Source: an uncultured Tateyamaria sp. (GTDB taxonomy: Bacteria > Pseudomonadota > Alphaproteobacteria > Rhodobacterales > Rhodobacteraceae). From it: a DNA stretch of 64,000 nt. Positions 1 through 8,644 of this stretch are shown here, one piece after another. Numbering within the stretch: position 1 is the stretch's first letter; every line of letters starts with the position of its first letter. The notes under the pieces were generated by a model, which was not told the DNA's origin, made no database searches, and saw nothing but the letters and a program-made list of their open reading frames with translations. Both the position numbers and the translations under genes were made by a program. Location: positions 62,001 through 126,000 of the forward strand of contig NZ_CANNDS010000002.1 of assembly GCF_947503415.1 (NCBI RefSeq), written 5' to 3'.

Positions 1-181
1 AGCCCCGACGTGGTTGTCCATGATCATTGGGATGGCGGATATCGCCCGCGTGATCAGAAATCCGATCCCGCTGGCGGCGCCAAAAACAAGTCCCGCTCAT
101 CATCAAGATGAAAATTATGAACTGGCTTCACATTCAGCCGCGTGAGAAACAGTCAGAATATCGCGCGCGAAAGGGATCCCG

Positions 182-1198
182 ATGTCCGACGCTTTGACAA
201 CACTGCTTGCCGAAAAAGGCACCTTACTGGCCGATGGTGCGACAGGCACAAACCTGTTCGCTATGGGCCTGATGTCAGGCGACGCGCCCGAGCTTTGGAA
301 CGAGCAAGAGCCCGCCAAGATCAAAGCCTTGTACAAAGGGGCGGTTGATGCAGGCAGTGACGTGTTTCTCACAAACTCCTTTGGCGCCAACGCTTCGCGG
401 CTGAAGCTGCACGACGCGGGCCATCGTGCCTTCGAATTAAGCCGGATCGCCGCTGAACTGGGGCGGGACGTGGCCGATGCCGCCGGAAGGAAAGTCATTG
501 TCGCCGGGTCCGTCGGCCCGACAGGGGATATCATGGAACCGGTTGGCAGCCTGACCCATGCAGACGCAGTCGAGATGTTTCATGAGACCGCCGCAGGCCT
601 GAAGGCCGGAGGTGCAGATATCGGCTGGCTCGAAACCATCTCAGCGCCCGAAGAGTACACGGCCGCGGCAGAAGGGTTCGCGCTTGCAGACCTGCCTTGG
701 GTCGGCACGATGAGTTTTGACACCGCCGGTCGCACCATGATGGGCGTGACCAGCACCGATATGGTGAACCTTGTGGCAGGGTTGGACTTTGCACCATTAG
801 CGTTTGGAGCAAACTGTGGCACTGGCGCATCCGACCTGCTGCGCACGGTGCTGGGCTTTGCCGCCACGGGAACAGAATTGCCCATCATTGCCAAGGGCAA
901 TGCCGGCATTCCCAAATACCACGATGGTCACATTCATTATGACGGAACCCCGGAACTGATGGCGGACTATGCGGCACTTGCCCGTGATTGCGGCGCAAGC
1001 ATCATCGGTGGGTGCTGTGGGACAACTCCTGCCCATCTGGAGACGATGCGCAAAGCACTGGACACACGCCCCCGGCAGGCAGCACCGTCGCTGGAGGCGA
1101 TTGTCGAGGCTTTGGGCGCGTTTTCGTCTGCTGGCGACGGCACCGGAGATGATGCAACCCGCCCGCCCCGCAAACGCCGTGGCCGACGCGCCGCCTAG
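182..1198 (+). CDS. bmt: Betaine/homocysteine S-methyltransferase family protein
   Basis: A 338-residue protein of the zinc-dependent homocysteine S-methyltransferase family, which moves a methyl group from a donor such as glycine betaine or a methylated corrinoid to homocysteine, giving methionine. The zinc ligands are visible as Cys212 in GANCGTG and Cys278/Cys279 in GGCCGT; the N-terminal DGATGTNL is the usual barrel start. AAAGGGA lies just upstream of the ATG. The C-terminus ends in an unusual Arg/Lys-rich tail (residues 328-336). Its neighbours (corrinoid protein, DUF1638) point to one-carbon methyl transfer. The donor cannot be read from sequence; betaine is the family-based guess. It converges on the radical SAM gene with overlapping stops. 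Confidence 0.9.
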   Translation: MSDALTTLLAEKGTLLADGATGTNLFAMGLMSGDAPELWNEQEPAKIKALYKGAVDAGSDVFLTNSFGANASRLKLHDAGHRAFELSRIAAELGRDVADAAGRKVIVAGSVGPTGDIMEPVGSLTHADAVEMFHETAAGLKAGGADIGWLETISAPEEYTAAAEGFALADLPWVGTMSFDTAGRTMMGVTSTDMVNLVAGLDFAPLAFGANCGTGASDLLRTVLGFAATGTELPIIAKGNAGIPKYHDGHIHYDGTPELMADYAALARDCGASIIGGCCGTTPAHLETMRKALDTRPRQAAPSLEAIVEALGAFSSAGDGTGDDATRPPRKRRGRRAA

Positions 1199-2271
1199 AA
1201 CAGGCTGAGTTGTGCGCTGTCCTTCCGTGGCGGCTGGAACAGGTCGGTGCGCATTGGCTGCGTCTTTTCCCTTAACCCCAACCGTTTGAGCGCGACTTTG
1301 TACCGATGTTGGATCAATTCGGCATAGGCCCCCTCGCCCCGCATTCGGTGGCCCCAACGCGCGTCATAATCGCGTCCTCCGTGCATTTCACGCAAACGCG
1401 CCATGATCCGCTTTGCGCGGTCCGGGTAGTGCACAGCAAGCCATTCCTGCCAAAGTGGCGACACCTCTTTCGGAAGGCGCAACATAATCCAACTGGCGCT
1501 GCGTGCACCTGCGTCCCTGCCCGCCTCAAGGATTGCCTCAAGTTCGGAATCGGTCAGCGCCGGGACCATGGGCGATGCCATGATGCGCACCGGGATGCCC
1601 GCGGCTGCCAACTTTCGGATGGTCGCAAGACGGCGTTTCGGCAAAGGCGCCCGCGGCTCCATCGCGCGCGACAGTCTCGGGTCGAGCGTTGTAACCGACA
1701 CGCCAACACGCATCAGACCACGTTTGGCCATACGCGCCAGAATGTCGATGTCGCGTTCGATCAATGCGCCCTTGGTCACAATGGCAACCGGATGTCCACA
1801 CGTGTCCAGCACCTCAAGGCACTGCCGCATGATACCGTATTCTTTCTCTATGGGTTGGTAGGGGTCCGTGTTGGTTCCGATTGCAAGCGGCGCGACCTTG
1901 TAGCTGTTTCGCCCCAGCTCCGCGCGCAACACCTCTGGCGCATCTGGCCGCGCCACCAGCCGCGTTTCAAAATCAAGACCGGGCGAGAGACCCAGATAGG
2001 CGTGGCTTGGTCTGGCAAAGCAATAGACGCATCCATGCTCACATCCTCGATACGGGTTTATCGAACGATCGAACGGCAGATCCGGCGAGCGGTTGTAACT
2101 GATCAAACTGCGTGGGCGCTCAACAATGACTTCAGTGCGGAGCGTGGGCAAGTCCTCTTCGATATCCCATCCGTCCGCCTCCGAATGACGGGACACCGGA
2201 TCGTAGCGGTGGGTCACATTGGAGACCGCGCCACGGGCCTTGGGCGTGCTGGATTGCAGGTCGGGCTTCAT
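1195..2271 (-). CDS. PA0069-type radical SAM protein
   Basis: A 358-residue radical SAM protein. The cluster motif is visible as Cys77, Cys81 and Cys84 (CEHGCVYC), fitting the CX3CX2C pattern that binds a 4Fe-4S cluster and SAM. The surrounding RGCEHGCVYCFARPSH and the length match the PA0069 family, related to spore photoproduct lyase-like radical SAM enzymes, whose substrate is not established. The stop codon shares the CTAG at 1195-1198 with the stop of the convergent bmt gene. No function beyond radical SAM chemistry can be supported. Confidence 0.9.
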   Translation of the reverse strand: MKPDLQSSTPKARGAVSNVTHRYDPVSRHSEADGWDIEEDLPTLRTEVIVERPRSLISYNRSPDLPFDRSINPYRGCEHGCVYCFARPSHAYLGLSPGLDFETRLVARPDAPEVLRAELGRNSYKVAPLAIGTNTDPYQPIEKEYGIMRQCLEVLDTCGHPVAIVTKGALIERDIDILARMAKRGLMRVGVSVTTLDPRLSRAMEPRAPLPKRRLATIRKLAAAGIPVRIMASPMVPALTDSELEAILEAGRDAGARSASWIMLRLPKEVSPLWQEWLAVHYPDRAKRIMARLREMHGGRDYDARWGHRMRGEGAYAELIQHRYKVALKRLGLREKTQPMRTDLFQPPRKDSAQLSLF

Positions 2272-2280
2272 GTCACAAGC

Positions 2281-2418
2281 TTAGAACACAACAAGAACAT
2301 ACACCAGAAAAGACTTCGAAATCAGCCATTCCACCCTATGCCGAGGCACACAAAAGTGAGCAGCAGCGTCGCAGTAGCAGCCACCCATGTCGCAATCCGG
2401 ACAGTCCGGGTGCGACAT
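2281..2418 (-). CDS. Possible Cys-rich micro-protein (uncertain)
   Basis: An open frame of 45 residues starting MSHPDCPDCDMGGC, with six cysteines in its N-terminal 23 residues and a hydrophobic C-terminus. It lies directly upstream of the radical SAM gene on the same strand and could be a small metal-binding protein. Against this, there is no clear ribosome binding site before the ATG at 2418, and a frame this short may be chance. I know no family for it. Confidence 0.25.
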   Translation of the reverse strand: MSHPDCPDCDMGGCYCDAAAHFCVPRHRVEWLISKSFLVYVLVVF

Positions 2419-2477
2419 TCTGGACGATACATTGAAAAATAGGCACCGGGTCCAGCACCCACGCAAGAGGAAGCCAC

Positions 2478-3179
2478 ATGTCAGACGAAGACGATATCAT
2501 CCTGTCCGAGCTCGATGACGAAGAACTGGTTCAGCAGATGTTCGACGACCTCTATGACGGTCTCAAGGAAGAGATCGAAGAAGCGGTCAACATCCTGCTG
2601 GAGCGCGGCTGGGCCCCGTATGACATCCTCACAAAGGCGCTCGTGGGCGGCATGACGATCGTGGGCCACGACTTCCGGGACGGCATCCTGTTCGTGCCCG
2701 AAGTGTTGCTGGCCGCCAACGCGATGAAAGGTGGCATGTTCATCCTCAAGCCTCTTCTGGCCGAAACCGGTGCACCGCGCGTGGGCAAAATGGTGATCGG
2801 CACAGTGAAGGGCGACATCCACGACATCGGCAAGAACCTTGTGTCGATGATGATGGAAGGGGCCGGGTTCGAGGTGGTCGATCTTGGTATCAACAACCCT
2901 GTCGAAAACTATCTGGAAGCCATCGAAAACGAAGGTCCCGACATTCTTGGTATGTCCGCTCTGCTGACAACCACGATGCCTTATATGAAGGTCGTGATCG
3001 ACACGATGGTCGAACAGGGCATTCGCGATGACTATATCGTGCTGGTCGGAGGCGCGCCGTTGAACGAGGAATTTGGCAAGGCCATTGGCGCAGACGCCTA
3101 TTGCCGCGATGCGGCTGTCGCTGTGGAAACGGCGAAAGAATTCGTGGCGCGCAAACACAACCAGATGGCGGCGGGGTAA
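2478..3179 (+). CDS. Corrinoid (cobalamin-binding) methyltransferase protein, MtbC/MtaC type
   Basis: A 233-residue two-domain corrinoid protein. Residues 15-95 form the helical cap (B12-binding-2) domain; residues 104-228 are the Rossmann-type cobalamin-binding domain with the DxHxxG motif at Asp113-His115-Gly118, where His115 is the lower cobalt ligand, followed by the expected SALLTTTM and GGAPLN segments. Such proteins carry a methyl group between a substrate-specific methyltransferase and homocysteine or tetrahydrofolate. AAGAGGAAG precedes the ATG. Clustering with bmt and DUF1638 is typical of roseobacters. The substrate methyltransferase partner is not in the window, so the methyl source stays unknown. 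Confidence 0.92.
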   Translation: MSDEDDIILSELDDEELVQQMFDDLYDGLKEEIEEAVNILLERGWAPYDILTKALVGGMTIVGHDFRDGILFVPEVLLAANAMKGGMFILKPLLAETGAPRVGKMVIGTVKGDIHDIGKNLVSMMMEGAGFEVVDLGINNPVENYLEAIENEGPDILGMSALLTTTMPYMKVVIDTMVEQGIRDDYIVLVGGAPLNEEFGKAIGADAYCRDAAVAVETAKEFVARKHNQMAAG

Positions 3180-3216
3180 GCGCCCCGGTCGCCCGCTGTG
3201 TTTCGGGGGACGACAT

Positions 3217-3762
3217 ATGCTGCTTGACACACCCACTCCGGACTTCGGTGCACCAGCGCCGCATTTTCGATTGCCTGACGCCAATGGGGTCCAGCATGAC
3301 CTGAACGACCATTTGGGTGACAAGGGCCTGCTGATCGCATTCATCTGCAATCACTGCCCATATGTCATCGCCATAGCAGAGCGTTTGGCCGCGGATGCAA
3401 AATGCCTTGAACGTGACGGTGTAGGCGTTCTGGCCATCATGTCGAACGACTACGACAGCTACCCGGCGGATGCGCCGGACAAGATGATCGCCTTTGCCGA
3501 CAAATACGGGTTCGATTTTCCATATCTTGTCGATGCGGACCAATCGGTGGCCCGCGCGTATGGGGCTGTCTGCACACCTGACTTTTTTGGTTTCGACGGT
3601 ACGGGCCGCTTGCAATACCGCGGGCGGCTGGACGATGCGCGCATGGGGGATGCCACGCAACGGACCCCTGAACTGTTGATCGCGATGCGCATGATCGCAG
3701 ACACCGGACTAGGGCCCTCAGACCAGATGCCCAGTATGGGCTGTTCCATAAAATGGCGCTGA
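3217..3762 (+). CDS. Thioredoxin-like / AhpC-TSA family protein
   Basis: A 181-residue thioredoxin-fold protein with a CNHCPY motif at Cys44/Cys47, a CxxC redox site found in a peroxiredoxin-like family of small cytoplasmic proteins. No signal peptide is seen. The ATG at 3217 is chosen because GGGGA lies 6 bases upstream and the family similarity begins there; the longer open frame back to 3073 overlaps the corrinoid gene and is not credible. It is 37 bases after the corrinoid gene and its 3' end overlaps the DUF1638 gene by 10 bases, so the three probably form one transcript. Its redox substrate is unknown; protection or activation of the corrinoid system is only inference. Confidence 0.85.
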   Translation: MLLDTPTPDFGAPAPHFRLPDANGVQHDLNDHLGDKGLLIAFICNHCPYVIAIAERLAADAKCLERDGVGVLAIMSNDYDSYPADAPDKMIAFADKYGFDFPYLVDADQSVARAYGAVCTPDFFGFDGTGRLQYRGRLDDARMGDATQRTPELLIAMRMIADTGLGPSDQMPSMGCSIKWR

Positions 3763-4385
3763 ACGACGCCGAGCTGACGGAACAGGGGTTGGCCGCCACG
3801 GGCACAGGCCGCATCCTGTTGATCGCCTGCGGGGCGCTTGCGCGCGAAATCATCGACCTGAAAGCGGCCAATGGCTGGGATCACATGGACCTGACCTGTC
3901 TGCCCGCGAAATTGCACCTCTATCCCGACCAGATCACGGATGCGGTGCGCACGGCTGTTGCCAAACACCGCGCCACCTACGACACGATCTTTGTGGTCTA
4001 TGCCGACTGCGGCACAGGCGGGCTGCTGCAGGCCGCCTGCAAGGACATGGGTGTCGAATTGGTATCAGGCCCGCATTGCTACAGCTTTTTCGAAGGAAAT
4101 GAACGCTTTGCCAGTCAAAGCGAAAGTGAAATTACCACCTTCTACCTGACGGATTTCCTCGTTCGGCAGTTCGAAGCCTTTATCCTCAAACCCATGGGGC
4201 TCGACCGCCACCCCGAACTGCGGGACATGTATTTCGGCAATTACGAAAAGCTGGTCTATCAGGCCCAAACCGATGACCCAGCCCTGACCGAAAAGGCGCG
4301 CAGGGCTGCCGACACGCTTGGCTTGGCATTCGAACGCCGCCTCACGGGCTATGGCGATCTCGAAACCACGCTCAAGCAGCTTTAA
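3753..4385 (+). CDS. DUF1638 domain protein
   Basis: A 210-residue DUF1638 protein. The family occurs next to corrinoid methyltransferase genes in roseobacters and methylotrophic archaea; its biochemical role is not established. Visible family-like segments are LLIACGALAREI near the N-terminus and YADCGTGG in the middle, the latter with a conserved cysteine. The start at 3753 overlaps the preceding thioredoxin-like gene by 10 bases, which suggests translational coupling. Involvement in methyl transfer is inferred from context only. Confidence 0.88.
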   Translation: MALNDAELTEQGLAATGTGRILLIACGALAREIIDLKAANGWDHMDLTCLPAKLHLYPDQITDAVRTAVAKHRATYDTIFVVYADCGTGGLLQAACKDMGVELVSGPHCYSFFEGNERFASQSESEITTFYLTDFLVRQFEAFILKPMGLDRHPELRDMYFGNYEKLVYQAQTDDPALTEKARRAADTLGLAFERRLTGYGDLETTLKQL

Positions 4386-4399
4386 TCCAACATTCTCTT

Positions 4400-4419
4400 G
4401 GCTGAAAATATCCCGGGGG
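4400..4419. repeat. Dispersed post-stop motif, copy 1
   Basis: GGCTGAAAATATCCCGGGGG begins 14 bases after the DUF1638 stop codon. A near-identical copy lies after the ABC-F gene (36489-36507). The two share the same position relative to a plus-strand stop, so they may be remnants of a genome-wide intergenic element or belong to transcript 3' ends. Confidence 0.5.
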
Positions 4420-4515
4420 TTTGGGGATCGTCATTGGAACGCCATTGGTCCGAGAGACAATGGCGATGCCCCCAATCACATGCATGAATCGCGTCGCCAT
4501 ACGGCGTCATTTGGA

Positions 4516-4920
4516 TCAACCGGCGGCCACCAGTTGAATACGTTCGATCATCGCACGCAGCCCGTTTGAGCGTTGCGCTGACAGGTGATCGTTCAACCCC
4601 AAGCGCCCCATTTCCGCGCGGGCATCAACGGCCATCACCTCAGCCAAGGGCAGCCCATTATACAGCCGCCGCAGCACCGCGATCAGTCCTTTGACGATCA
4701 TCGCATCACTGTCCCCGTCAAACCGAAACACCCCATCCTCGACCTGCGGATGCAACCAGACCTGACTGGCGCAACCGTCCACCTTGGTTGCGGGCACCTT
4801 GAGAGCGTCTGGAAGTGGCTCCATCGCCTTGCCTTGTTCGATGACATAGCGGTAGCGATCTTCCCAATCCTCAAGGAACTCGAAATCCTCGACAATCTCT
4901 TCAAAGCTTTCCGTTGCCAT
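4516..4920 (-). CDS. sufE: SufE family cysteine desulfuration protein
   Basis: A 134-residue SufE-like protein that accepts sulfur from a cysteine desulfurase (SufS) and passes it to Fe-S cluster assembly. The acceptor cysteine is Cys50 in VDGCASQVWL, the signature of the family. The ATG at 4920 gives the usual SufE length; upstream in-frame sequence to 5052 lacks family similarity and would overlap the divergent lipoprotein gene. The gene stands apart from any suf cluster in this window. Confidence 0.92.
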   Translation of the reverse strand: MATESFEEIVEDFEFLEDWEDRYRYVIEQGKAMEPLPDALKVPATKVDGCASQVWLHPQVEDGVFRFDGDSDAMIVKGLIAVLRRLYNGLPLAEVMAVDARAEMGRLGLNDHLSAQRSNGLRAMIERIQLVAAG

Positions 4921-5051
4921 CTTTTGCCCCGTCTGTGGTGTTGTGCCTGACCTAGGGGTCCCGGCTCCAAAGGTCCAGTGCGACAAAGGACGCTTTTCAA
5001 CCGCGCCCGCATCCGTTACCACATGGGCCAAAAGCAAAGTGCGAGCGGACA

Positions 5052-5585
5052 ATGCGCCTGATCCTACCTTCCCTTCTGGTTGCGACCTTGACCCTGTCGG
5101 CGTGCAGCGCCATGCGCGACAGCCGTGCGAACCCGATGAATTGGTTCGGCAACAGCCGATCGGAACCCGTGCAAGTCGACGCCCCCGCCGAGACCAATCC
5201 CCTTATCCCGCAAAACACCCGCGCCGGGTTGTTTGCGAACCTGCGTGACCAAGCCGAAATCTACGTCGGCACCCCGATAGATCAGGTGACTGATCTGGTG
5301 ATCGAGCGGGTGCCAGGTGGCGCCATCGTGCGAGCCACGGGAATTGCAGGGCAGGACCGCGTCTATGACGTGCGCCTGACCACAGACAATGATGAAAACG
5401 TGCCGGTTGACGGTGTTCTGACATACCAACTGCGCGGCATCCACGAAGAGCGCGCCACGCGCACCCTCAGTCAACGGGTGCGCACTGTAACGGCAGCACG
5501 TCGGTTGACCGATCAGGAATTGGCGGAAATCAGTGTGATCCGCGTCGAAGGCCTGCGCAACGCGCAATCCACGACCCGCCGCTAG
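5052..5585 (+). CDS. Putative lipoprotein of unknown function
   Basis: A 177-residue protein beginning with a lipoprotein signal peptide: a hydrophobic stretch from residue 4 ending in the lipobox LSAC, with Cys18 as the expected lipidated residue. The mature part has a Pro/Asn-rich linker, then a compact domain (residues 60-170) with VERVPGGAIVRATG. I do not recognise a characterised family. It is divergent from sufE and convergent with rnd. It is probably anchored to the inner or outer membrane, facing the periplasm. Confidence 0.8.
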   Translation: MRLILPSLLVATLTLSACSAMRDSRANPMNWFGNSRSEPVQVDAPAETNPLIPQNTRAGLFANLRDQAEIYVGTPIDQVTDLVIERVPGGAIVRATGIAGQDRVYDVRLTTDNDENVPVDGVLTYQLRGIHEERATRTLSQRVRTVTAARRLTDQELAEISVIRVEGLRNAQSTTRR

Positions 5586-5593
5586 CGGTTAAC

Positions 5594-6754
5594 TCAATCC
5601 AGTGGAATGATCTGAACGTCGGCACCTTTGGCGGTCAGGGCTACCCGTCCGTCGCACAACCGCAGCGCATCCGTGCCAAACACTTCCGAACGCCATCCCT
5701 TGAGCGCGGGAACATCGCGCATTCCTGCCGCAAGCGCGTCAAGATCGGATGCCGACGCGATCAGCTTGGCAGCGACGCCTGCGCTTTCGGTTTTCGCCTT
5801 GAGCAACACACGCAACAGATCGGCCAGGGCCGGGTTCACCTGCAGCTTTTCGCGCGACCGGTCCGGGCGCGGCATGGCATCCGGGTTCATGTCAACGCCA
5901 CGTGCCACCGCCGCAAGGATACCATCCGCGATGTCGCCCTTGCGGGCTTCGCGCAGCAGCAACCGGGATCGTCCCAGATCCTCGAAGGATTTCGGCTTGT
6001 TGCTGGCCAGTTCCACCAACGCATCATCCTTGAACACCCGGTTGCGAGGGATATTGCGTGTTTGCGCGTGGTTTTCACGGAACGCGGCCAATTCCTTGAC
6101 CACGGCCAGAAACTTCGACGAGTTCGTGCGCGTCTTGACCCGTTTCCACGCGTCTTCGGGTTTGATGATGTATGTTTCGGGGCTCAGCAGTGTTTGCAGT
6201 TCTTCCGACACCCACCGTGCCCGCCCGCTTTCTGACAGTTTGCCCGCCAGAAACTCGTAGATCTGCCGCAGATGGGTCACGTCCGCGATGGCATAGGTCT
6301 TTTGCGCATCCGTCAGCGGACGACGTGACCAGTCCGTAAAACGCGACGTCTTGTCGAGCGGTTGTTTCGCGATTTTGCGGACCAACGTCTCGTATCCGAC
6401 CTGCTCGCCAAAACCGCAAACCATGGCCGCGACTTGCGTGTCGAACAAGGGTTCGGGAAACACCTGCGCGTCGACGTAGAAAATCTCCAGATCCTGACGT
6501 GCCGCGTGAAACACCTTGACCACTGACGTGTCACGGAACAGCTCGTAAAGCGGTTCCAGTGACAGGTCCTTGGCCAGAGGGTCGACCAACACGGCGTTGC
6601 TGTCATCCGTGCCGGGCATTGCCAGCTGCACAAGACATAATTTGGAATAGTAGGTCCGTTCGCGCAGGAATTCTGTGTCAACGGTCACATACGGGTGCGC
6701 ACGGGCTTCGCTACAGTATTTGGCCAGCGCATCCGTCGTAGTGATGGTTCTCAT
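5594..6754 (-). CDS. rnd: Ribonuclease D
   Basis: A 386-residue 3'-5' exoribonuclease of the DEDD family, involved in tRNA 3' end maturation. The ExoI motif VDTEFLRERTYY gives Asp26/Glu28, the ExoII region has FHAARQDLE, and ExoIII shows YAIADVTHL with the tyrosine of the DEDDy group. An HRDC domain follows (about residues 205-290). Length matches the family. It is a single gene between the convergent lipoprotein gene and purN. Confidence 0.95.
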   Translation of the reverse strand: MRTITTTDALAKYCSEARAHPYVTVDTEFLRERTYYSKLCLVQLAMPGTDDSNAVLVDPLAKDLSLEPLYELFRDTSVVKVFHAARQDLEIFYVDAQVFPEPLFDTQVAAMVCGFGEQVGYETLVRKIAKQPLDKTSRFTDWSRRPLTDAQKTYAIADVTHLRQIYEFLAGKLSESGRARWVSEELQTLLSPETYIIKPEDAWKRVKTRTNSSKFLAVVKELAAFRENHAQTRNIPRNRVFKDDALVELASNKPKSFEDLGRSRLLLREARKGDIADGILAAVARGVDMNPDAMPRPDRSREKLQVNPALADLLRVLLKAKTESAGVAAKLIASASDLDALAAGMRDVPALKGWRSEVFGTDALRLCDGRVALTAKGADVQIIPLD

Positions 6755-6820
6755 ATGCGGTTCTTTTTGTTGCTTTTCACCGTCTGGTTGTCTGGTCCTA
6801 CACCAACAAGCACGCGCTGG

Positions 6821-7411
6821 CTAGAGCATCAGAGGCGTCTCATCACCAGCGGCGAAACGGCGCAACACTGCAGGGTAAAGACGGTGCTCCTGCGTCAGGA
6901 CGCGGGCAGCCAGATCGTCGGGCGTGTCACCCTCGAGAACTGGCACACGCGCCTGCCCGAGGATCGGTCCATCATCCAGTTCGGGCGTAACCAGATGGAC
7001 GGTACACCCGTGTTCCGCGTCGCCTGCGTCCAGCGCCCGCGCATGTGTGTTCAGGCCCCTGTACTTGGGCAAAAGAGACGGATGGATATTCAGCATGCGA
7101 CCGCGCCACGGCGTCACGAACCCGGCGGTCAAGACGCGCATGAAGCCCGCCAGACAAATCAGGTCCAACTCAAATGGTTCAAGCGCGGCGGTGATGGCCG
7201 CCTCAAAGGCTGGACGGTCCCGCCCAAACGGCCGGTGATCCACAACGATCGTGCCAAGCCCCGCATCCTTTGCCCAGGCGATCCCGCCTGCATCAGCATT
7301 GTTCGACACAACGACAACTGGCTCTGCGGGATGGGATGCATCCATGTCCTCGACAAGCGCACGCATGTTCGATCCGCCGCCCGAGACAAAGATCCCGACG
7401 CGTTTTTTCAA
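6821..7411 (-). CDS. purN: Phosphoribosylglycinamide formyltransferase
   Basis: A 196-residue GAR transformylase, the third step of purine synthesis, using 10-formyl-THF. Catalytic residues by family alignment are Asn108, His110 (NIHPSLLP) and Asp146 (DDGPI), with the phosphate loop SGGGSNM at residues 10-16. Its ATG overlaps the stop of purM by 4 bases (ATGA), so the two are translationally coupled. Confidence 0.97.
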   Translation of the reverse strand: MKKRVGIFVSGGGSNMRALVEDMDASHPAEPVVVVSNNADAGGIAWAKDAGLGTIVVDHRPFGRDRPAFEAAITAALEPFELDLICLAGFMRVLTAGFVTPWRGRMLNIHPSLLPKYRGLNTHARALDAGDAEHGCTVHLVTPELDDGPILGQARVPVLEGDTPDDLAARVLTQEHRLYPAVLRRFAAGDETPLML

Positions 7412-8454
7412 AGAAGGGCTCCGGTGTACGATACGCCCTGCCCAACTTCGACCGTTCCAATGCGTGTCACGGCCTGACCTTCGGCTTGCAATGCGGCGGT
7501 CACCTCAGCCTCGGCATCCTGTGCCACGACCACCACCATGCCCAAGCCGGAGTTGAACGTCTTGAGCATCTCGGGTTCCGCCAACCCACCCTGCTCAGCA
7601 AGCCATTGGAATACAGGGGGCAAAGACCATGCATTCAGGTCAATGGTAGTCCCCAGACCTTCGGGCAGAACGCGCGGCAGGTTTTCGGTCAAACCCCCGC
7701 CAGTGATGTGCGCAAAACCATGCACACCACCCGCCTTGATGGCCGCAAGTGCCGCTTTGACATAAAGCCGTGTGGGCGTCAGCAAAGCCTCGCCCAGCGT
7801 TCCGTCGGCCCAAGGGCATGCGTCGCCCCAACCCAGGCCGGAACTTTCGACAATTTTGCGGACCAGCGAGTAGCCGTTGGAATGCACGCCATCCGATGCG
7901 AGCCCCAACAGAACATCGCCCGCAGCCACCTGCGACGGCAAGGCCGTCCCACGCTCCATCGCGCCCACGGAAAATCCTGCAAGATCAAAATCACCAGCGG
8001 GGTACATACCGGGCATCTCTGCGGTCTCGCCACCGATCAATGCACAGCCCGATGCTTCGCACCCGCGCGCGATCCCTTCGATGATCCGAGCCGCCTGATC
8101 CAGCTCCAGCTTGCCCGTCGCGAAATAATCGAGGAAAAACAGTGGCTCAGCGCCTTGACAGACAAGGTCATTGACGCACATGGCCACCAGATCGACACCC
8201 ACGCCATCGACGTTGCCGGTGTCAATTGCGATGCGGAGCTTCGTGCCGACACCGTCAGTGGCCGCCACCAATACCGGATCGACGAAACCAGCGGCTTTCA
8301 GATCGAACAATCCGCCGAAACCGCCAAGCCCCGAAGCGACGCCCGACCGCTTGGTGGCCGCTGCCGCCGGTTTGATCCGCTCGACCAAGGCGTTGCCTGC
8401 GTCGATATCGACACCTGATTCGGCATAGGTCAGTCCGTTCTTCTTGCTGGTCAT
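7408..8454 (-). CDS. purM: Phosphoribosylformylglycinamidine cyclo-ligase
   Basis: A 348-residue AIR synthetase (FGAM to AIR, ATP-dependent). Family features are [28 protein letters not shown] and [15 protein letters not shown]. It is the first gene of the purM-purN pair. The divergent porin gene starts 190 bases away, so both promoters must lie in 8455-8644. Confidence 0.97.
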   Translation of the reverse strand: MTSKKNGLTYAESGVDIDAGNALVERIKPAAAATKRSGVASGLGGFGGLFDLKAAGFVDPVLVAATDGVGTKLRIAIDTGNVDGVGVDLVAMCVNDLVCQGAEPLFFLDYFATGKLELDQAARIIEGIARGCEASGCALIGGETAEMPGMYPAGDFDLAGFSVGAMERGTALPSQVAAGDVLLGLASDGVHSNGYSLVRKIVESSGLGWGDACPWADGTLGEALLTPTRLYVKAALAAIKAGGVHGFAHITGGGLTENLPRVLPEGLGTTIDLNAWSLPPVFQWLAEQGGLAEPEMLKTFNSGLGMVVVVAQDAEAEVTAALQAEGQAVTRIGTVEVGQGVSYTGALL

Positions 8455-8644
8455 GCGTCTACTCCACCGCGACTTGCGTGCCCCTTATCGTGAAGACAGG
8501 TGCTGTTGCAAAAGGAAATGTTTTGCAGCCGACGAAGAACTCCGTTCACCTGCGAGTAACGCCGATTCACGGTTTTGTTATGGGCATATTCAGAATTGTG
8601 ATTTGGTGCGACGGTGGGCTTCTACCCAATCGAAAGGCCCGCTC

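Noticed and set aside
1-111. Edge reading frames: minus-strand frame reading FGAASGIGFLITRAIS (DUF2189-like) and a plus-strand open frame to 111
   Set aside because: Only about 100 bases, no start codon on the minus strand and stops just upstream; neither can be supported as a gene.
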